Source: Dysgonomonas sp. HGC4 (GTDB lineage: Bacteria; Bacteroidota; Bacteroidia; Bacteroidales; Dysgonomonadaceae). Taken from it: 64,000 nt of DNA. The notes beneath the pieces are model-generated. The model was not told the DNA's origin. It searched no databases and saw nothing but the letters and a program-made list of their open reading frames with translations. The stretch spans positions 104,598 to 168,597 of the forward strand of contig NZ_CVRU01000158.1 in assembly GCF_001261715.1 (NCBI RefSeq), in the 5' to 3' direction. Shown here in pieces: positions 53,975 through 62,210 of the stretch; position 1 is the stretch's first letter; every line of letters begins with the position of its first letter. Position numbers and translations under genes: made by a program.

Positions 53975-55135
53975 TTAATCTATACCAAGTGTTAGTTTGC
54001 AGATTTCGATCTCACGCTCATTACCCGTATTCTTACCCATTACATCCGAAAGCTTAACTGCTTGAAGAAACTCACCCTTCGGATTAGCTTTTATTGCTGA
54101 TAATTTAATTACAATATTCAGAGGCTTTACACCTACATCATTTGTAAAATAAGTTCCAATTCCATAAGTATCATGAACGCGATTACCTACGAAATCCTTT
54201 ATACGTTTTACTTCTCCAAGATTCAACGAATCACTGTAAACTATTGTTTTAGATGCAGGGTCAATGCGATTTTCTTTGTAAAACTGGATAGCTTTTTCAG
54301 TAAACTCAATAACATCACCACTATCACAACGCACTCCATCAAACAATTTAGCCTGTTTCAGACTAAATGACTTGAAGAAAGAGTCTGTTGTATATGTATC
54401 AGTAAGAGTAATACCTAGACTTCCTTGAAACACCTCTACCCAAGCTTCGAGAGCTTTAATATTTGCAGCACGATAGCCAAATAATGCCCCATGATACATA
54501 AACCACTCGTGCGGCATAGTCCCGATAGGCGTAGTATTGTGTTTCATTGCCAGATACACATTACTTGTACCTTTGAAATGATCGCCTGAACTATCACGAA
54601 GAGTACCTACTACTTCGTCATGTACATCGAATGAGAAACGGCGACGAGTGCCAAAGTCCGAATAATCGGCTTCCATCTCAACTAGAGCTTTCGCCTTTTG
54701 TAATGTCTTTTTCTTTACTCCTTGAGGCGATTCTCCAACCATAACAAAATACAACTCAGAGATTATTGCCATAAGTGGCACTTCCCAAAGTACTGTACGA
54801 TACCAATGACCTTCTATCACCACCTTAAGGTCGCCACCTTGTTGTGTTATCTGAACTTCTTCTGGATTATATTGATAACCTTCAAGAAAATCTATAAATG
54901 CAGGATCGAAGAAATAACAACGTCTTTCTATATACTTCTTTTCCTCTTTGGTCATTTTCAATTGAGTCATGGCTTGCACCTCTTGTTTAAGGCGTTCAGC
55001 AAACCCTTCAGGAAATTCGGTATGACCTCTGTTTATGAATTCATATCTTACATACGAACGTGGATATAACTTCTGTATAGCAAGCATTACAGAAAACTTA
55101 TATAGATCGTTGTCCGTAAAATGTTTTATAATCAT
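53975..55135 (-). CDS. pncB: Nicotinate phosphoribosyltransferase
   Basis: The 386-residue protein matches PncB along its length: IIKHFTDNDLYKFSVMLAIQKLYP at the start, FEINRGHTEFPEGF-like region (YEFINRGHTEFPEGFAERL), the block FGTRRRFSFDVHDEVVGTL, GTSNVYLAMKHNTTPIGTMPHEW and the phosphate-binding region IVYSDSLNLGE and GIGTYFTND. It makes nicotinate mononucleotide in NAD salvage. The leader carries a perfect copy of the AGGTC-N3-GACCT palindrome. Confidence 0.95.
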   Translation of the reverse strand: MIIKHFTDNDLYKFSVMLAIQKLYPRSYVRYEFINRGHTEFPEGFAERLKQEVQAMTQLKMTKEEKKYIERRCYFFDPAFIDFLEGYQYNPEEVQITQQGGDLKVVIEGHWYRTVLWEVPLMAIISELYFVMVGESPQGVKKKTLQKAKALVEMEADYSDFGTRRRFSFDVHDEVVGTLRDSSGDHFKGTSNVYLAMKHNTTPIGTMPHEWFMYHGALFGYRAANIKALEAWVEVFQGSLGITLTDTYTTDSFFKSFSLKQAKLFDGVRCDSGDVIEFTEKAIQFYKENRIDPASKTIVYSDSLNLGEVKRIKDFVGNRVHDTYGIGTYFTNDVGVKPLNIVIKLSAIKANPKGEFLQAVKLSDVMGKNTGNEREIEICKLTLGID

Positions 55136-55193
55136 AATCGGTTGTGTTTGTTTATCAATGCAGAATCAAATTTTTACTGATTCATATATTTAA

Positions 55194-55206
55194 AGGTCAT
55201 CGACCT
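55194..55206. promoter_or_regulatory. Leader palindrome AGGTC-N3-GACCT (pncB)
   Basis: AGGTCATCGACCT is a perfect 5-bp dyad with a 3-base centre, about 60 bp before the pncB ATG. A possible -7 element, TATTTTCG on the minus strand (55229-55236), lies just upstream, so the palindrome would be in the early leader. Confidence 0.5.
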
Positions 55207-55244
55207 CTTTACTGTACATAAATAACACCGAAAATACGAAATTG

Positions 55245-56654
55245 TTATTTCTTAATCAATAAAACTACATTCTCAACATGATGTGTATGAGGAAACATAT
55301 CCACTGGCTGAACTTTCTCCACCTTATATTTAGCATCAAGCAGATTCAAATCTCTAGCTTGTGTAGCAGGATTACAGCTCACATAAACCACTTTTTCGGG
55401 CTCAGCAAACAATATTGCTTCGATTACATTGTCGTGCATACCTGCACGGGGAGGATCGGTTATAATAACATCGGGCTTACCATGTTCATTGATAAAGTCT
55501 TGAGTTAAAATATCCTTCATATCACCTGCATAAAACAAGGTATTTTCTATTTTATTGTTTTGAGAATTGAATTTTGCATCTTCAATTGCATCTTCTACAT
55601 ATTCTATACCTACTACCTTACGAGCATTGCGAGCCACAAAATTGGCAATAGTTCCCGTTCCTGTATATAAATCATATACCAGTTCATCTCCTGTCAATCC
55701 GGCAAAATCACGGGTTATTTTATACAAGTTGTAAGCTTGCTCGCTATTGGTTTGATAAAATGATTTCGGTCCGATCTTAAATTTAAGACCTTCCATTTCT
55801 TCATATATATAGTCATTGCCTTTCCAAGTTAAGACCTCTTGATCAGTTATCGTATCATTGGCTTTCTGATTGATGATATACAATAAAGATGTAATCTGAG
55901 GGAATTTTTCGGCAATAGCATTCAATACATCCTCATGCTTTTCTTTGTCATCGTCATAAAATACCACGATTACCATTAACTCTCCTGTACTTGATGTACG
56001 AATAATTAAGGTACGCATCAATCCTCCTCTATTTCTCAGATCGAAAAATGTATATTCTTTTTCATAACAATAATCACGGATGAAATTTCGAAGCTGATTC
56101 GACACATCTTCCTGCAACCAACATTTATTGATTTCTAATACCTTGTCAAAACAACCAGGAATATGAAAACCAAGTGCATTCATATTATCGAATGTCTCGC
56201 CTGATTTAACCTGATCCCAAGTCAGCCATTTTTTATTGGAGAAAGTATATTCTAGTTTATTTCTGTAGAATGTAGTCTTTTCTGAACCTAGAATCGGTTT
56301 TATCTCGGGTAAATCTATTTTACCGATACGAGTAAGGTTATCCTCTACTTGTTTTTGCTTATATCTTAATTGTTCCTCGTAAGGTAAGATTTGCCATTTG
56401 CAACCACCACATACCCCAAAGTGTTCACAAAAAGCTTCGGTACGTATATCCGAATACTTTTCGAAGCGAATAGGTTTACCTTCGGCATAATTCTTTTTCT
56501 TACGGCTTAATTGTAGGTCTACAATATCACCGGGAACTACGAAAGGGATAAACACGATCATATTATCGATCTTTGCAATAGCCTTACCTTCGGCTGCAAT
56601 ATCTACTATTTCGACCGAAGGATATATCGGTTGTGGTTTTCTATCTTTTCTCAT
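55245..56654 (-). CDS. rlmD: 23S rRNA (uracil-C5)-methyltransferase RlmD/RumA type
   Basis: The 469-residue protein starts with a TRAM-like RNA-binding domain (VEIVDIAAEGKAIAKIDNMIVFIPFVVPGD condensed across about 10-45). An iron-sulphur cluster motif follows, CEHFGVCGGCKWQ plus a later Cys in HIPGCFDK. The SAM-binding region has YDLYTGTGTIANFVA, the catalytic region VIITDPPRAGMH, and the nucleophile Cys is in VYVSCNPATQARDL. It methylates a uracil of 23S rRNA (U1939 in E. coli). The leader carries the palindrome AGGTCTGCGACCT 9 bp before the ATG. Assignment to RlmD rather than RlmC rests on the TRAM domain. Confidence 0.92.
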   Translation of the reverse strand: MRKDRKPQPIYPSVEIVDIAAEGKAIAKIDNMIVFIPFVVPGDIVDLQLSRKKKNYAEGKPIRFEKYSDIRTEAFCEHFGVCGGCKWQILPYEEQLRYKQKQVEDNLTRIGKIDLPEIKPILGSEKTTFYRNKLEYTFSNKKWLTWDQVKSGETFDNMNALGFHIPGCFDKVLEINKCWLQEDVSNQLRNFIRDYCYEKEYTFFDLRNRGGLMRTLIIRTSSTGELMVIVVFYDDDKEKHEDVLNAIAEKFPQITSLLYIINQKANDTITDQEVLTWKGNDYIYEEMEGLKFKIGPKSFYQTNSEQAYNLYKITRDFAGLTGDELVYDLYTGTGTIANFVARNARKVVGIEYVEDAIEDAKFNSQNNKIENTLFYAGDMKDILTQDFINEHGKPDVIITDPPRAGMHDNVIEAILFAEPEKVVYVSCNPATQARDLNLLDAKYKVEKVQPVDMFPHTHHVENVVLLIKK

Positions 56655-56662
56655 TTCTATTT

Positions 56663-56675
56663 AGGTCGCAGACCT
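56663..56675. promoter_or_regulatory. Leader palindrome AGGTC-N3-GACCT (rlmD)
   Basis: In the coding direction this is AGGTCTGCGACCT, identical over 13 bases to the copy near cca. It lies 9 bp before the rlmD ATG, close enough to affect ribosome access if it folds in RNA. Confidence 0.5.
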
Positions 56676-56761
56676 CTTTATTATTTTTGTAGTTGACATT
56701 AACAAGCCTTACCAAATAAACAATATAGCAACAGACTGTTATCTTGTATATACTTGTGCTG

Positions 56762-56769
56762 CAAAAGTA
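56762..56769 (-). promoter_or_regulatory. -7 promoter element of rlmD
   Basis: On the minus strand this reads TACTTTTG, matching TAnnTTTG, and predicts a leader of about 100 nt. Confidence 0.5.
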
Positions 56770-56781
56770 ATATAAAAAATT

Positions 56782-56814
56782 AAGCCCATAAATCAATATT
56801 GATTCAATGGGCTA
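56782..56814 (-). terminator. Second terminator-like hairpin behind the MFS gene
   Basis: The outer arms AGCCCAT and ATGGGCT enclose the palindrome AATCAATATTGATT. A T-run follows on the minus strand. It lies between the MFS terminator and the rlmD promoter, so it may be a backup terminator or a site acting on that promoter. Confidence 0.45.
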
Positions 56815-56863
56815 ATTATTCTAAAAAATAAGTTATTATTATTTCTCGACTTCCTTATCACAA

Positions 56864-56896
56864 AAAAGTCCCCAAGTTTTTTACTTGAGGACTTTT
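56864..56896 (-). terminator. Terminator of the MFS gene
   Basis: The 14-base arms AAAAGTCCCCAAGT and ACTTGAGGACTTTT pair at 13 of 14 positions around a T-rich loop, with a T-run on the minus strand. Confidence 0.85.
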
Positions 56897-56916
56897 CTTA
56901 TATTAAATATAGTTCT

Positions 56917-58368
56917 TTATGCCATTTCTGCTTTCTCTGCTTCTAATTCAGCTTTCTTTGCATCCATCTTCCGAGTTATCTTTCCATAAATAACAAGGGC
57001 AATAGCCGAAACCAATCCTATACCAAAGAAGAATACCCAGATATAGTGCGCATTCTCAGTAGCCGCAGCATAGGCTTCGGGCGTTGAGAATCCTTTTGGA
57101 TCGGGACAATATTTTTGCAAAAGGAATCCTGAAATACCAAATGCAAGCAACGAAGATACGAACGAATGCAAGTGACTAAAGCCAAGATAAAGCCCTTCTT
57201 CACCCTTAGGAGCTTGAAGAGAAAAATATTCCAAGAAACGAGGAGATATAAAACATTCAGCCAATGCTTGAAATGCAATACCCACAATCATCATGAAAGT
57301 CACAGGATGAATAGTACCAAAGAGCAAGTCATTTCCCATAAGAGAACCTCCAGCCATGATACATGCCGATATTGGGATAATAAACATACCAACAGTCATA
57401 GATGCCAAAGCCGAACGTTTTTGCATCACTGTAGTCACTAGGTTAACCAGAAGAAATACAACCAACGGATTTACGTTTGCAATCCATCCAGGAGATGCTT
57501 CTTGTCCTACCAAACGAATAACGTATTTAGGCATAGTAGCATACATCTGTTGTTGTACCATCCAGAAACCACTTACGATAAGGATAAGAGCAATTAAACG
57601 TCCGTTCTTACAAACTTTCACTAAAGCTTTAAATATATCTGAAAAGGTTTTTCCTTGTCCCGAAACATTCGACGATTGATAGAAGAAATAAACAGCTACT
57701 AAAGCTAGTAACGTCATAGATGCAGAAAAGTAATTTAGATATACTAAACCTATATCGCCTAAACTTTTACGAAGTGGATCTACCACAGTTTTACCCGTGA
57801 AAGCTCCAATATTCACCATCATATAGAATATAGCAAATCCACGTGCGCGTGTACTCTCTGTTGTCTCACGTGCTACCGTTCCCGATATTACAGATTTAAT
57901 AAATGCTCCACCTATAACAATCAATAAGAGAATAGGAACAATAGACCAACGTTGAGAACTATCTAAAAGCCCAGTAAATTCGGTATCATGTCCGAAAGTA
58001 ACAAGCCCTCTCTCTTGAAAAAATGAAGAAAACATCCCTTCTCCCGTTCCAGCACCATAACTAACCAGTCCTGCATTTTCGAACATAGTTGGGAATATAC
58101 CCAAACCAAAGTATCCGATTGTAAGAAGTGCAAAAGCTATAATAATAGATGTTCTGAAACCTATTTTATCAGCATAAGCACCAACCAAAGTAGGCAGAAG
58201 ATAAAGTAATGCAGAGAATGTACCCGAGATCAATCCCGATTCAACATCAGAAAAGCCCCATACATTGGATAAATAAATAGTAAGAACGATAAAGACGGCA
58301 TAATATGCCAACCTTTCCAATAATTCGACGGAATTGGCAACCCAAAAGGCTTTAGAGAATTTAGTCAT
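56917..58368 (-). CDS. POT-like MFS transporter
   Basis: The 483-residue protein has about twelve to fourteen membrane segments. Near the start, ELLERLAYYAVFIVLTIYLS resembles the ExxER-x-x-YY motif of proton-coupled oligopeptide transporters. Further family-like regions are GAFIKSVISGTVARET and FYMMVNIGAFTG. A charged Lys/Glu-rich tail ends the protein. The substrate could be di- or tripeptides, but other MFS substrates cannot be ruled out because only the first motif is strong. The gene is monocistronic with a good terminator; no exact -7 element was found before it. Confidence 0.85.
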   Translation of the reverse strand: MTKFSKAFWVANSVELLERLAYYAVFIVLTIYLSNVWGFSDVESGLISGTFSALLYLLPTLVGAYADKIGFRTSIIIAFALLTIGYFGLGIFPTMFENAGLVSYGAGTGEGMFSSFFQERGLVTFGHDTEFTGLLDSSQRWSIVPILLLIVIGGAFIKSVISGTVARETTESTRARGFAIFYMMVNIGAFTGKTVVDPLRKSLGDIGLVYLNYFSASMTLLALVAVYFFYQSSNVSGQGKTFSDIFKALVKVCKNGRLIALILIVSGFWMVQQQMYATMPKYVIRLVGQEASPGWIANVNPLVVFLLVNLVTTVMQKRSALASMTVGMFIIPISACIMAGGSLMGNDLLFGTIHPVTFMMIVGIAFQALAECFISPRFLEYFSLQAPKGEEGLYLGFSHLHSFVSSLLAFGISGFLLQKYCPDPKGFSTPEAYAAATENAHYIWVFFFGIGLVSAIALVIYGKITRKMDAKKAELEAEKAEMA

Positions 58369-58463
58369 AATAGTCTAGAGTCTGTTTTTATATTTAAGAA
58401 TAGTAATATATTTAATAGTTAAACGGACATGGTACTTATGCAAATATTCTATGATATCTGCAT

Positions 58464-59159
58464 TTAGAAAGGTTTCATATAATAAGTTATAGCGGCCGAC
58501 ATAACTCGGTTGGCAGATCTCGAAAATGGATCTGTTTTATGGCTTTTGTAAATATCAGAAAAGCCCATATAATAACGTCCTTCTATTGTAAAATTACCTG
58601 CACCTGTACGAAGTTCAAACCCCATTCCGACAACTAAACCATAGTCTAATTTATGTTGGGCTTTGCTTCCATAATGAGCAACAACATAAACCGAGTCGGG
58701 AGGAGAAGTGGCAATCCACTCCGAAAAAGCTTCATTCTTTTTTTCAGAATCACCTACAAGGAAACTTATTTGGGGTCCTAAATTTACAAAAGCACGTCCC
58801 TTCTTTCCAAAGTAGATGTGCGTCAAAAAGGGGATTTGAATATAACTAAGTGTCCTGCTATATTTAAGTTTTGGTAGATCCTCCCCAAATTTTTGCTCAT
58901 ATCCTTGTTGACTGTAATTCAATTCAGCTATAAACCCTAGGTTCTTCTCACTGATATATCGAACAGATACCCCCCCCTTATATTGTTGCAACATTTTTGT
59001 GTTTAACTCAAATCCTGGGGCTGTCGTAACAAAGCTCATTGTTGAGAATGTAGGACCGAAGTTTACCCCAAAATTCCATTCGGGAGTAAATTCGGATTGA
59101 GAATATCCTTTGATGCAAGCCAAAGCAAGCAATAAAACGGTGAGAGCTTTTTTTATCAT
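58464..59159 (-). CDS. Outer-membrane beta-barrel protein (PorT-like)
   Basis: The 231-residue protein has a signal peptide (IKKALTVLLLALACIKGYSQ) and a small beta-barrel of the outer-membrane PorT-like type: NFGVNFGPTFSTM, FIAELNYSQQGYEQ, YIQIPFLTHIYFG, NLGPQISFLVG and the end VMSAAITYYMKPF. Its first 29 residues are closely similar to those of the gene just upstream, which is explained by a tandem duplication. Its ATG overlaps the stop of that gene by four bases, so it is translated from the same unit. Confidence 0.88.
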   Translation of the reverse strand: MIKKALTVLLLALACIKGYSQSEFTPEWNFGVNFGPTFSTMSFVTTAPGFELNTKMLQQYKGGVSVRYISEKNLGFIAELNYSQQGYEQKFGEDLPKLKYSRTLSYIQIPFLTHIYFGKKGRAFVNLGPQISFLVGDSEKKNEAFSEWIATSPPDSVYVVAHYGSKAQHKLDYGLVVGMGFELRTGAGNFTIEGRYYMGFSDIYKSHKTDPFSRSANRVMSAAITYYMKPF

Positions 59160-60241
59160 TTGCCATATTCTATTTTATCGACACTACCATCTATCTTATA
59201 ATGAACTATATAAAATCCATTATTCATATAACCACCTGCCGAATTTACCTTACTAAAGGAAATGGGGGTTTGCAAAGTCGATACTGATATTGAATTTATA
59301 TTAGATTCGAAGTTCTTTCCATATTTTAATAATCCTGTCAGAAAATAGATACCTGTATCATAACCTAAAGCTCCGTATTTAGGATAAGTATTAATCAAAG
59401 ACTTATCGTTATACCATCTCTGATAATTGGAGATAAATTGCTTAGTCTTATAGTCATCATCCGACATATAGAATGGAGTATATATATACGTATCATTTTT
59501 ATGAAAATTGGCAAAGAACTGAGGATAGGTTTGCCACTCTGGATGTCCAAATAAAGCCAAGTCAATATTAGGCTCTTCTTCTTTGATCAAATTTAATACC
59601 GGTAGCAGAGTCTCTAGCAACTGAGCAGAACCCGAAGCTGCAACTATTATATTTTTTCGATTCAGGTCTAATACCGAAGCCAAATTAGTAGCCAAGTTAT
59701 CATTCAGAGCAATACTACTGGCACGCATTCCTCTTTGATTTAACTGACCATTCAAAGTTGTAACAAACTCTTTCTTGCTATTATTTCCATTCTCCATTAT
59801 GTAGATAATGTTATCATTCCCAAAGAAATCAGCAAGAACTTGGGCAGTGTTATCATACAAAACATCAGAAGGAGCATTCAATTGCAATACCTGTGTATTT
59901 TTCTGTGCTTCATTTGTTTTTGTAGGAAAAGGTATTGCATACTTTATCCCTTCTTTCTTCGCAAAATTAGAAAGCACATCTACTTGTTCGGGAGAAAAGC
60001 CACCAATAATCAGATCCAGATCCCTCATTTCAGTGGTTTCTAATAAGCTCTCTAATTTAGTAGTTCCTTCTTCGGAACCCATATCAAAAACATATACATT
60101 GGCTGAAAGACCTTTAGCCTTCATCTCCTCCAATGCCAATAAAAAGCCTTCGTAATACTCTATAAAACGTGCACTTTTCCCCTCTGATTTATTTACAAAA
60201 GGAAGCACTACACCTACTTTTATTGCATCTACATCCTGCAA
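59073..60241 (-). repeat. Tandem duplication, copy B (1169 bp)
   Basis: This copy holds the second ligand-binding half plus the signal-peptide start of the outer-membrane protein gene. It is directly next to copy A, with the same length and the same reading-frame layout. Confidence 0.85.
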
Positions 60242-60328
60242 ATTCCATTCGGGAGCAGACTCCGTTTGAGAATACCCATTAATGCAAGCCACAGCAAGCA
60301 TCAAGAAAGCCAAGGTTCTTTTTATCAT
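59156..60328 (-). CDS. Periplasmic-binding-fold protein formed by duplication (no LysM)
   Basis: The 390-residue protein is a chimera. Residues 1-29 (signal peptide, ending PEWN) resemble the first 29 residues of the outer-membrane protein encoded next. Residues 30-390 align without gaps with residues 240-600 of the LysM protein encoded before it, about 79% identical by hand count. The 361-residue part has a type I periplasmic-binding fold (IKVGVVLPF, LIIGGFSPEQV, YAIPFPTKTNE, IVAASGSAQLLE). It lacks the LysM anchors, so it is probably soluble in the periplasm. It overlaps both neighbours by ATGA and is in one operon with them. Confidence 0.9.
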   Translation of the reverse strand: MIKRTLAFLMLAVACINGYSQTESAPEWNLQDVDAIKVGVVLPFVNKSEGKSARFIEYYEGFLLALEEMKAKGLSANVYVFDMGSEEGTTKLESLLETTEMRDLDLIIGGFSPEQVDVLSNFAKKEGIKYAIPFPTKTNEAQKNTQVLQLNAPSDVLYDNTAQVLADFFGNDNIIYIMENGNNSKKEFVTTLNGQLNQRGMRASSIALNDNLATNLASVLDLNRKNIIVAASGSAQLLETLLPVLNLIKEEEPNIDLALFGHPEWQTYPQFFANFHKNDTYIYTPFYMSDDDYKTKQFISNYQRWYNDKSLINTYPKYGALGYDTGIYFLTGLLKYGKNFESNINSISVSTLQTPISFSKVNSAGGYMNNGFYIVHYKIDGSVDKIEYGK

Positions 60329-61410
60329 TTGCCGTATTCTATTTTATCGACACTACCATTTGTTTTATAATGCACTATATAAAATCCATTATTCATATAT
60401 CCACCTGATCCACTTACTCTATTAAAAGAGATTGGTGTTTGCAAAGCTGGTACTGATATTGAATTTATACTAGATTCGAAATTCTTTCCGTGTTTAAATA
60501 ATCCAGTCAGAAAATAAATACCTGTATCATAACCTAAAGCTCCATATTTGGGGTAAGTATTTATCAATGATTTATTATTATACCATTTTTTATAATTCGA
60601 GAGGAATTGTTTGGTCTTATAATCGTCATCCGACATATAAAATGGCGTATATATATAAGTGTCGTTTTTGTAAAAATCAGTAAAGAACTGAGGATAGGTT
60701 TGCCATTCAGTATGTCCGAATAGAGACATATTAGTATTAGGTTGTTTCTCTCTTATCGAACTTAAAACAGGCAACAGACTCTGCAATAACTGAGCAGAAC
60801 CCGAAGCTGCAACTATCACATTTCTGCGATTTGCATCTAAAGCCAATGCCAGATTAGCAGATAAATTCTGATTTGCAGCAACACTCGTTGCACGCATTCC
60901 TCTTTGACTTAACTGAGCGTTTAAAGCTGTAATAAATTCTTTTTTGTCATTATTCCCGTTTTCAGTAATATAGATCACATTGGCATTACCAAATAGGGTA
61001 GAAAGAGTTCTTGTTGTATTATCGTACAATATTTCATGAGGAGCATTTAACTGAAACACCTCATTGTTTTTTTGAGTCTCATTTGTTTTAGTCGGAAAAG
61101 GTATTGCATATTTTATCCCCTGCTTCTTTGCAAAATTAGAAAGCATGTCTACTTGATCTGACGAGAAACCTCCGATAATAAGATCTAAGCTTTTCATTTC
61201 AGACGTTTCCAATAAACTTTTCAATTTGGCTATTCCCGTTTCAGAACCCATATCGAAAACATATACATTAGCCGAAAGACCTTTTGCTTTCATCTCTTCT
61301 AATGCTAATAAGAAGCCCTCGTAATACTCTATAAAACGAGCACTTTTCCCTTGTGATTTATTGAGGAAGGGAAGCACAACTCCTACTTTTATAGCATCTA
61401 TGTCCTGTAA
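60242..61410 (-). repeat. Tandem duplication, copy A (1169 bp)
   Basis: This copy runs from the ligand-binding half of the LysM gene (Leu240) to codon 29 of the chimeric gene. The period is exact at both ends: 61410 to 60241 and 60328 to 59159 are each 1169 bp. Confidence 0.85.
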
Positions 61411-62127
61411 AGTACTCACCGGAACTTGCCCACTTGGGTAAGAAGAACCAGCACTTTGAAGCGAAGGTATTAGAATAGTCATACCTTGCTTTAACCCATC
61501 CTTTAATATAGGATTAAAGTCAATCAAAGCTTCAGGAGTAGTGTTATATTGTCTGGCAATTCCATAAAGAGTTTCTTTTGGAACCACCTGATGTTCTATG
61601 AAACGACTCTTTGCCTGAGCAATGGATTGTGGGACTGGAGTATTTGAAACATTATTAGAAGAACGACCTCCTGATGATGGTATTAACAATGATTGCCCTT
61701 CACTTAAAGGCTTTAACTTTAATTCGGGATTAGCGTTTATCAAATCGTCTACTTTCAGATCAAATTGTTTCGCTATCGAATATAATGTTTCCTTTGCTTT
61801 TACTATATAAGACCGTACATTTGAGTTTGCGGTTTGATTTAGTGAAGTATTACTCGTAGGTATTTTGATCTGCTCACCCAACTTCAAGCCTTTTTCGGCC
61901 TTTGGATTCAGAGCATAAATATCACTAACCGAAATATTATATAAGCGAGCTATCGAATAAGCAGTTTCTCCTTTTGCAACTGTATGTGTTGTAAATTTAC
62001 CATTGCCTTGCAAAATTTCGACTTTGAGAGCCGATGCAGATACTCCTTCTGTCGCCGACAAAGAAAGAGTAGTTGCTAAAGCGAGATAACAACCTGCAAG
62101 AATGGATTTAACGTATTTAAAATTCAT
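60325..62127 (-). CDS. LysM-repeat protein with periplasmic-binding domain
   Basis: The 600-residue protein has a signal peptide, then three LysM domains at about 47-90, 106-150 and 178-221 (each with a [VA]xKETxYxIA core and a final [IL]xIP). A linker leads to a type I periplasmic-binding domain at 240-600. LysM domains bind peptidoglycan, so this is a wall-bound receptor-like or scaffold protein. Some Bacteroidetes LysM proteins with this binding fold are annotated as amino-acid ABC substrate-binding proteins, but no ABC genes are here. Its stop overlaps the next start by four bases. A -7 element lies at 62153. Confidence 0.92.
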   Translation of the reverse strand: MNFKYVKSILAGCYLALATTLSLSATEGVSASALKVEILQGNGKFTTHTVAKGETAYSIARLYNISVSDIYALNPKAEKGLKLGEQIKIPTSNTSLNQTANSNVRSYIVKAKETLYSIAKQFDLKVDDLINANPELKLKPLSEGQSLLIPSSGGRSSNNVSNTPVPQSIAQAKSRFIEHQVVPKETLYGIARQYNTTPEALIDFNPILKDGLKQGMTILIPSLQSAGSSYPSGQVPVSTLQDIDAIKVGVVLPFLNKSQGKSARFIEYYEGFLLALEEMKAKGLSANVYVFDMGSETGIAKLKSLLETSEMKSLDLIIGGFSSDQVDMLSNFAKKQGIKYAIPFPTKTNETQKNNEVFQLNAPHEILYDNTTRTLSTLFGNANVIYITENGNNDKKEFITALNAQLSQRGMRATSVAANQNLSANLALALDANRRNVIVAASGSAQLLQSLLPVLSSIREKQPNTNMSLFGHTEWQTYPQFFTDFYKNDTYIYTPFYMSDDDYKTKQFLSNYKKWYNNKSLINTYPKYGALGYDTGIYFLTGLFKHGKNFESSINSISVPALQTPISFNRVSGSGGYMNNGFYIVHYKTNGSVDKIEYGK

Positions 62128-62152
62128 TTGAGTGTGTATTTATTATTCTAAA

Positions 62153-62160
62153 CAAAGGTA
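62153..62160 (-). promoter_or_regulatory. -7 promoter element of the LysM operon
   Basis: On the minus strand this reads TACCTTTG, matching TAnnTTTG, 26 bp before the ATG. Confidence 0.55.
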
Positions 62161-62210
62161 TAAAAATTAGTGGTATTTTTTATAAATATCGAGGTTTGTT
62201 CCTCAAAACA

